From: Candidatus Binataceae bacterium
GTDB lineage: Bacteria > Desulfobacterota > Binatia > Binatales > Binataceae
Assembly (NCBI GenBank): GCA_035294265.1
Contig: DATGLK010000099.1
Location: forward strand, 1 to 58,913
Direction of reading: 5' to 3'
Length of the DNA: 58,913 nucleotides
Part shown: one piece after another, positions 51,495 to 58,913 of the stretch
Numbering within the stretch: position 1 is the stretch's first letter
Layout: every line of letters begins with the position of its first letter
Program-made: the position numbers and the translations under genes
Notes under the pieces: model-generated
What the model saw: the letters and a program-made list of their open reading frames with translations, nothing else
Told to the model about the DNA's origin: nothing
The model's database searches: none

Positions 51495-52088
51495 ATGATC
51501 CAATCGCACCCCCTAATCCGCGCCTTCGTGGCCTTGCGTCTGGAGCCGGCAGCGGCGAGCGCGGTGGCAGCCTTCCAAACCGAATTGCGTCTGCTGTCGG
51601 CTGAGGTGGCTTGGACCCGAGCGACCAATTTCCATGTCACCGTGCGTTTTCTAGGCAACCAGGTTGCACCCGCGCTGCTGGCCGCGCTCACTCCGGGCTT
51701 GGCCGCGATTGCCGCTCGCACCCCGCCCTTCACGATCGAGATCCGCGGCACCGGCAGCTTCCCCTCAACCCGCCCGCGTGTCCTATGGGTCGGTATACGC
51801 AGCGATCCCCTAAAGGCCTTGGCGGCCGAAGTCGAGGCTTCGGTCCGCGCCGCAGGATTTCCGCCGGCCGCTCCCTTGGTGCCCCATCTAACCCTGGGGC
51901 GGATGCGGGGCGGCTCTCGCCTGGGAGGCGAGCTGGGGCCGGCGCTGCGCCGGGCAGCGGATCGATGCTTGAGCACTTCGGCTATCGACCGGCTCGTCCT
52001 ATATCAGAGCCGGCTGGGGGCCGGGGGAGCGACCTACCTCCCACTGCATGAATTTGCGCTGGAGGGTGGACCTGGGGACAAACCCTGA
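51495..52088 (+). CDS. thpR: RNA 2',3'-cyclic phosphodiesterase (ThpR)
   Basis: 197 residues of the 2H phosphoesterase family. The two HxT motifs are FHVTVRFLG at about residue 42 and PHLTLGRMRG near 132, as expected. It hydrolyses 2',3'-cyclic phosphates at RNA ends and can ligate tRNA halves in E. coli, where its role remains unclear. The opening RAFVALRLEP is typical. I start at the ATG after GGCGGCGCA; the frame extends upstream into the DUF3108 gene, where it is clearly a shadow. Confidence 0.93.
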   Translation: MIQSHPLIRAFVALRLEPAAASAVAAFQTELRLLSAEVAWTRATNFHVTVRFLGNQVAPALLAALTPGLAAIAARTPPFTIEIRGTGSFPSTRPRVLWVGIRSDPLKALAAEVEASVRAAGFPPAAPLVPHLTLGRMRGGSRLGGELGPALRRAADRCLSTSAIDRLVLYQSRLGAGGATYLPLHEFALEGGPGDKP

Positions 52089-52322
52089 TGCACGCGATGT
52101 CAGAGTGCCAAAGGACCGGGCCTGGGCGACATTTGCACGCGACGCGGAAAGAGTTTGATTGCTCACCCCCCCGGACCACGAGAAATAAAGGGAGGGAACG
52201 CAGGCGGTGGAGACTTTTTGCGCGGCCAACTAGCGCCCTGGCCACCATTTTGTGCAAAGATGTGGCAACTTAAACTGGCCGGCCGCAATTTCAGTGCTGG
52301 CCGATACGCGCGGAGTGCCCCC

Positions 52323-53387
52323 GTGGCTCAAGATATACGAAGCAAGGCCCTGGAACTGGCGCTGAGTCAGATCGAAAAGCAGTACGGCAAGGGCTCGATC
52401 ATGAAGCTGGGCGAAGACGCAATCGAACGCGATATTGCGGTTATTTCTACCGGCTCGCTCAGCCTTGACTTGGCCCTGGGGGTCGGTGGTCTGCCGCGCG
52501 GGCGAGTGGTGGAAATTTATGGCCCGGAGTCCTCGGGCAAGACCACCCTGGCCTTGGAATGTATCGCGGAGGCGCAGAAGCTAGGCGGGATTGGCGCCTT
52601 TATCGATGCCGAGCACGCCTTGGACGTAAGCTATGCGCGCAAGCTTGGGGTCAAGGTCGAGGACCTGCTGATCTCACAGCCCGACAACGGCGAGCAGGCG
52701 CTGGAGATTGCCGAAACCCTGGTCCAGTCGGGCGCGATTGACGTGCTGGTGATTGATTCGGTGGCGGCGCTGGTGCCACGGGCTGAAATCGAAGGCGAGA
52801 TGGGCGAGCCGCAGATGGGTCTGCAGGCTCGTCTGATGTCTCAAGCGTTGCGCAAGCTGACCTCGATTATCGCCCGCTCGCGCACCATCGTGGTCTTCAT
52901 CAACCAGATCCGGATGAAGATCGGCGTCATGTTCGGCAATCCGGAGACTACCACCGGCGGCAACGCGCTTAAGTTCTATGCCTCGCTGCGAATCGATATC
53001 CGGCGCATCGGCACGATCAAAAATGGTAATGACGTGATCGGGTCGCGCACCAAGGTCAAGGTGGTCAAAAACAAAGTCGCGCCCCCTTTTCGCGAGGCCG
53101 AATTCGATATCCTCTACGGCTCGGGCATCTCCAAGGAAGGCGAGTTGGTCGATATCGCGGCCGAACACAACATTATCGAGAAGCTGGGCGCCTGGTATTC
53201 CTACGGCGGCGAGCGGATAGGTCAGGGGCGCGAGAACGCGCGCGAGTTCCTTAAGGCCAATCCCGCGCTGGCGGCCCAAGTCGAGGCCCAGGTCCGCGAA
53301 AAATTGACCCCCAAGGCCGAAGCCAACACAGACTCATCCAACCCGCCCGACGGCGTCGCCGCGCCCAAGCGTAAGCCCGGCGACTAA
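52323..53387 (+). CDS. recA: Recombinase RecA
   Basis: 354 residues from GTG with GGAG eight bases before. Walker A is [15 protein letters not shown] at about residue 60; the [20 protein letters not shown] and [21 protein letters not shown] segments carry the L1 region and the ATP-sensing Gln. The N-terminal [26 protein letters not shown] is conserved. RecA forms filaments on single-stranded DNA for repair and triggers LexA cleavage. The tail is Lys/Pro/Ser-rich as usual. No LexA box that I trust is seen in the 234 bases upstream. alaS follows 63 bases later and no recX lies between. Confidence 0.98.
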   Translation: MAQDIRSKALELALSQIEKQYGKGSIMKLGEDAIERDIAVISTGSLSLDLALGVGGLPRGRVVEIYGPESSGKTTLALECIAEAQKLGGIGAFIDAEHALDVSYARKLGVKVEDLLISQPDNGEQALEIAETLVQSGAIDVLVIDSVAALVPRAEIEGEMGEPQMGLQARLMSQALRKLTSIIARSRTIVVFINQIRMKIGVMFGNPETTTGGNALKFYASLRIDIRRIGTIKNGNDVIGSRTKVKVVKNKVAPPFREAEFDILYGSGISKEGELVDIAAEHNIIEKLGAWYSYGGERIGQGRENAREFLKANPALAAQVEAQVREKLTPKAEANTDSSNPPDGVAAPKRKPGD

Positions 53388-53450
53388 GCCCGGCGCCGCC
53401 GGCCCCTACTATCAACTTCCGCCGCGCCGATCGGCTACAATATTGCTGCC

Positions 53451-56126
<2,676 letters not shown>

Positions 56127-56231
56127 GCCAGTATCGCTTTGCCTATGAAGGGGTTAAAGTCAAGTTGTGTTCTGGTGCGTTAGTAAGTTGGAGTAAGGGG
56201 CGGCCGCGCAGACGCGACTGCCGGCAATATT

Positions 56232-56254
56232 AAAGGAGGACGACTACCGCCATT
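56232..56254 (+). promoter_or_regulatory. Ribosome-binding site and likely ATT start codon of phoH
   Basis: AAAGGAGGA is a near-ideal Shine-Dalgarno sequence, followed after about 12 bases by ATT in frame with phoH. The frame opens just before it, and the residues from ATT on (SQTVNEDFLELHFDDQRLF) resemble PhoH N-termini. No ATG, GTG or TTG occurs before the TTG at 56321. Confidence 0.55.
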
Positions 56255-57259
56255 TCACAAACAGTTAACGAGGATTTCCTAGAGCTTCACTTCGACGATC
56301 AGCGCCTGTTCAGCGATCTGTTGGGGCAAAATGACGCCCACGTTCGCACCATCGAACAGGGGCTGGAAGTTAGCATCGGGGTTGGCGGCAACGCGCTGAA
56401 AGTCGGCGGCCAGCCGGCTCAGCAAGCCTTGGCGAGCAAGCTCTTAAGCGAGCTTTACGAATTGCTCAAGGGCGGCTACCCGATTTACCCCAGCGACGTT
56501 GACTATTCGCTGCGCATCCTGCGCAGCGACCGCAATGCCTCCTTGCGCGATATCTTCCTGGACACCGTTTACATCTCCGCCCACAAGCGCATCATCACCC
56601 CCAAGAGCATCCATCAGAAGCTCTACATCGACGCGATGCGGACCCACGATGTGGTCTTCGGCATCGGCCCCGCCGGCACCGGCAAGACTTACCTAGCGAT
56701 GGCGATGGCACTGGCGGCGCTGATGAAAAACCAAGTCACCCGGATGGTTCTATGCCGGCCGGCGGTGGAAGCAGGCGAGCGGCTGGGCTTTTTACCCGGC
56801 GATCTGGCGGAGAAGGTCAACCCCTATCTGCGCCCGCTCTACGATGCGCTGCATGACATGGTTGATTACGATCGTGCGCGCCGGATGCTGGAGCGCGGCA
56901 CGATCGAGGTAGCGCCGCTGGCTTTCATGCGGGGGCGCACCCTGAACGATTCCTTCATCATCCTGGACGAGGCCCAAAACACCACCTCCGAGCAAATGAA
57001 AATGTTCTTGACCCGCTTGGGCTACAATTCCAAAGCGGTCATCACCGGCGATATCACCCAAATCGATTTGCCCAGCGGCAAATTATCGGGACTTAAGGAA
57101 GCGCGCACTGTGCTGAGCGATACCCACGGCATCAGTTTCGTCTACTTCGACGAGCGCGACGTGGTTCGCCATCGCTTGGTGCAGGCGATTATCACCGCTT
57201 ACGAGTCGGCCAGCGGCGAGTCGGCCGTACCTCTCAACGGCAACCGCTTCAATCCCTGA
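56252..57259 (+). CDS. PhoH-like P-loop ATPase
   Basis: 335 residues with the proposed ATT start; 312 if the TTG at 56321 is used instead. The N-terminal ELHFDDQRLFSDLLGQNDAHVRTIEQGLEV carries a KH-like part found in PhoH proteins, which supports the longer form. The ATPase part has GIGPAGTGKTYLAMAMAL (Walker A), RPAVEAGERLGFLPGDL, and FIILDEAQNTTSEQMKMFLTRLG (Walker B). PhoH-like proteins are predicted RNA-linked ATPases, usually beside ybeY, as here (stop and start one base apart). Confidence 0.92.
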   Translation: MSQTVNEDFLELHFDDQRLFSDLLGQNDAHVRTIEQGLEVSIGVGGNALKVGGQPAQQALASKLLSELYELLKGGYPIYPSDVDYSLRILRSDRNASLRDIFLDTVYISAHKRIITPKSIHQKLYIDAMRTHDVVFGIGPAGTGKTYLAMAMALAALMKNQVTRMVLCRPAVEAGERLGFLPGDLAEKVNPYLRPLYDALHDMVDYDRARRMLERGTIEVAPLAFMRGRTLNDSFIILDEAQNTTSEQMKMFLTRLGYNSKAVITGDITQIDLPSGKLSGLKEARTVLSDTHGISFVYFDERDVVRHRLVQAIITAYESASGESAVPLNGNRFNP

Positions 57260-57260
57260 G

Positions 57261-57746
57261 GTGAAGGTCCAGGTTACCTGCGAACTGGCCGCCGGGCGCG
57301 GCCTGGCTGGCGCGGTGGGCGCCGATGCGCGCCGCCTGCTGCGCGAATATCGGCTGCGCGCGGCGGAATTGTCTTTAGTGCTGACCGGCGACTTGGCTAT
57401 CCGCGCGCTCAATCAGCGCTTCCGCCAGCACGATCGTGCCACCGACGTGCTTTCTTTTCCCCAGTTCGATGACCCCTTGACCATCGGCCGCGCAAAGCAA
57501 GGCAGTACACCGTTGCCCTTGGGCGATATCGTTATCTCGCTGGAGACGGCCGCCCGCCAAGCACGCCGGATGGACCTTCCACTGGCGGAGCGGCTACGAA
57601 TGCTGCTCGTGCATGGCTTCCTGCATCTGCTCGGCTTCGATCACGAGCGCTCACGGCGCGAGGCCCGCTTGATGTTCGGGCGCGAGCGCGAGCTGCTTGC
57701 GCTGCTGGCCGCCACGCCGCTTGCTAGAGTCGGTGCGCGCTCATGA
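57261..57746 (+). CDS. ybeY: Endoribonuclease YbeY
   Basis: 161 residues beginning with GTG. The metal-binding motif HGFLHLLGFDHE (H-x3-H-x5-H) is complete, with RATDVLSFPQFDD and GDIVISLETAARQA before it. YbeY is involved in 16S rRNA 3' maturation and late 30S quality control. It starts one base after the phoH stop, and the next gene begins in an ATGA overlap, giving a tight operon of phoH, ybeY, an unknown gene and lnt. Confidence 0.96.
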   Translation: MKVQVTCELAAGRGLAGAVGADARRLLREYRLRAAELSLVLTGDLAIRALNQRFRQHDRATDVLSFPQFDDPLTIGRAKQGSTPLPLGDIVISLETAARQARRMDLPLAERLRMLLVHGFLHLLGFDHERSRREARLMFGRERELLALLAATPLARVGARS

Positions 57747-58294
57747 CTACCCTCTCGGCGCTGCCCCATCCCCGCCAATGGCTGATGCATTTTACGCGCG
57801 CCTCGACCGTTGCCAGCGCGCTGGATAATCTGGAAGCGATCCTGCAGGAGGGGCGCATTCGCGCCAGCGGCCGCATGATCGCCGGCCGCCGGCCCGTGGT
57901 CTGTCTGTTCGACCTGAGCCTGGAGCAAGTGGGCCAACTGCTCGAGCCCCGGGCCCGCCGCCGTTATCAACCCTTCGGGATCGCGCTTGACCGCCGTCAC
58001 GCCTTCGCCCAAGGAGCTCGCCCGGCAATCTATCTGCCCCGGCGCGAGGCATCCCAGTTGCTGGCGGCCGAACAGCAATGGCGGGTGGTTGGATTGGAAT
58101 TGAGCGGAGCCAAAAGTGTGGATTGGACGTTCGAGCACGAATGGCGCATTCCAGGCGATCTCTGTTTTACCTCCACTCAGGCCTTGGCCCTGGTGGAAAG
58201 CTGGCACGATGTCGATGTTATTTACCAGCGTTTTGCCGGCCGACCCCCATGCGCGGGCGTCCTGCCGCTTAACGCGTTGACCCCTCCCGCATGA
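57743..58294 (+). CDS. Unknown 183-residue protein between ybeY and lnt
   Basis: I do not recognise the family with certainty. The N-terminal HFTRASTVASALDNLEAILQ followed by EGRIRASG looks like the first half of small ADP-ribosyltransferase-like folds (a short H-F-T then a helix ending in I-x-E/Q-G). The middle has CLFDLSLEQVGQLLEP and YQPFGIALDRRHAFAQGARP, and near the end WTFEHEWRIPGDL, an E-W-R motif. These resemble a group of phage-resistance or toxin-type proteins (AbiGi-like), but no partner gene is beside it. It overlaps ybeY by ATGA and lnt by ATGA. CorC normally sits in this place. Confidence 0.6.
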   Translation: MTTLSALPHPRQWLMHFTRASTVASALDNLEAILQEGRIRASGRMIAGRRPVVCLFDLSLEQVGQLLEPRARRRYQPFGIALDRRHAFAQGARPAIYLPRREASQLLAAEQQWRVVGLELSGAKSVDWTFEHEWRIPGDLCFTSTQALALVESWHDVDVIYQRFAGRPPCAGVLPLNALTPPA

Positions 58295-58913
58295 ATCCCC
58301 CGAGCGTGTTAACTCGAATCGCGCTGGCCGTGCTGAGCGGGGCGTTGCTGGCGCTTGCCTTTCCCAAGTTCGACCTCAACCTGTTGGCCTGGATCGGGCT
58401 GATTCCGCTCTTCCTTGCGCTGGAGGGACAGCCGTTGCCGCGGGTATTCGGTTATTCGCTGGTGCAGGGACTGGCGTTGTTCATCGGCGGTCTGTACTGG
58501 GCGGTCATCCCACTTCACAGCTTTGCCGGCACTTCACTGCTGGTAGCGATCGGACCGATGCTGTTGCTCGCGCTGGTCGAGGCACTTTATTCCACCGTCG
58601 CGCTGACGGTGGCAGCCTTTATTAACCGTCGCCTGCACCTGCCCTGGCTGCTGACGCTGCCGATTACTTGGACCGCGGCAGAATGGCTGCGCAGCTTCTT
58701 TCCCGTCGGCTTTCCCTGGAACCTGCTTGGCTACACGGCCTATCGCAATCTAAGTTTGATTCAATTCGCCGAATTCACCGGCGTCTATGGCATCTCGGCC
58801 CTTATCGTTTTTTTCAACGCGGTCATCTATACCGTCCTCACCGCTCCCCCCAGAGCTCATCGCGTAAAGGTGTGGGCACTCTCGGTGCTGACCACGCTGA
58901 TGGTCGGGGCGGT
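58291..58913 (+). CDS. lnt: Apolipoprotein N-acyltransferase, N-terminal part
   Basis: The ATG overlaps the preceding stop (ATGA) and the frame is open to the window edge, giving 207 residues. Five or six hydrophobic helices lie in a row, starting ALAVLSGALLALAFPKFD, which is the conserved Lnt opening, and AEWLRSFFPVGFPWNLLGYT is the conserved motif at the end of the membrane part. Lnt adds the third acyl chain to lipoproteins in the inner membrane, a sign of a Gram-negative cell. The nitrilase-like catalytic domain lies beyond the window. Confidence 0.93.
   Translation, partial: MNPPSVLTRIALAVLSGALLALAFPKFDLNLLAWIGLIPLFLALEGQPLPRVFGYSLVQGLALFIGGLYWAVIPLHSFAGTSLLVAIGPMLLLALVEALYSTVALTVAAFINRRLHLPWLLTLPITWTAAEWLRSFFPVGFPWNLLGYTAYRNLSLIQFAEFTGVYGISALIVFFNAVIYTVLTAPPRAHRVKVWALSVLTTLMVGA

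Noticed and set aside
52089-52322. SOS box upstream of recA
   Set aside because: No symmetrical LexA-type site of the Gram-negative or Geobacter type could be picked out by eye.

Overview
This 58.9 kb, GC-rich window is packed with bacterial protein genes on both strands and carries no rRNA, tRNA, CRISPR array or transposase that I can see. It looks like a chromosomal contig from a Gram-negative, soil- or sediment-type bacterium. Outer-membrane and lipoprotein biology (polysaccharide export tail, Wzi-like protein, Lnt, several lipoproteins) points to a diderm. The ffh-rpsP-khpA-rimM-trmD-PF09936 methyltransferase order, a B12-dependent ribonucleotide reductase, a bactofilin, a TAXI protein and a phthalate-dioxygenase-like Rieske protein fit the old Deltaproteobacteria / Desulfobacterota / Binatota area. 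A Binatota-like origin is my guess from gene content, not a proven assignment.

Layout. 1-10.5 kb is a surface-polysaccharide region: the tail of a polysaccharide export gene, a NarL-type response regulator, a truncated sugar epimerase, a sugar-phosphate transferase, and a leftward operon resembling the D-glycero-alpha-D-manno-heptose nucleotide pathway (P-loop kinase, HddA-like kinase, epimerase, HddC-GmhB fusion). Rightward come a Wzi-family outer-membrane protein, a GT4 glycosyltransferase and a lipoprotein. 10.5-12.2 kb holds a secreted beta-helix protein. 12.3-16.1 kb is a leftward translation/secretion operon (ffh, rpsP, khpA, rimM, trmD, PF09936-type methyltransferase). 16.3-25.4 kb is mixed: Nudix hydrolase, thiI, ArsB/NhaD-type permease, His-tailed lipoprotein coupled to a GT2 glycosyltransferase, FIST sensor protein with an M20 peptidase, and endonuclease III.

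25.6-33.4 kb is a tight five-gene operon: a low-complexity membrane protein, MoxR ATPase, DUF58, a BatA-like VWA protein and a large double-VWA membrane protein. Its genes overlap or abut, so the products probably act as one membrane-bound MoxR/VWA assembly. 33.5-42.5 kb is an accessory stretch: cupin, Rieske protein with a degraded iron site, divergent MFS exporter, DUF72 protein plus an unknown partner, orphan TAXI protein, Asp-box beta-propeller, SCO1-like protein, bactofilin and a small exported protein. 43-46 kb holds nrdJ with a candidate NrdR box, then dciA. 46.8-49.8 kb is a DUF1800/DUF1501 pair. From 49.8 kb come a HEAT-repeat protein, DUF3108 protein, thpR, recA (no recX), alaS, phoH (apparently with an ATT start), ybeY, an unknown 183-residue protein and the start of lnt at the right edge.

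The points most worth following are the Rieske protein lacking both predicted iron-binding histidines, the 183-residue protein between ybeY and lnt, the MoxR/VWA operon with its unassigned first gene, and the broken epimerase near 0.92 kb, which may mark a rearrangement or assembly junction.
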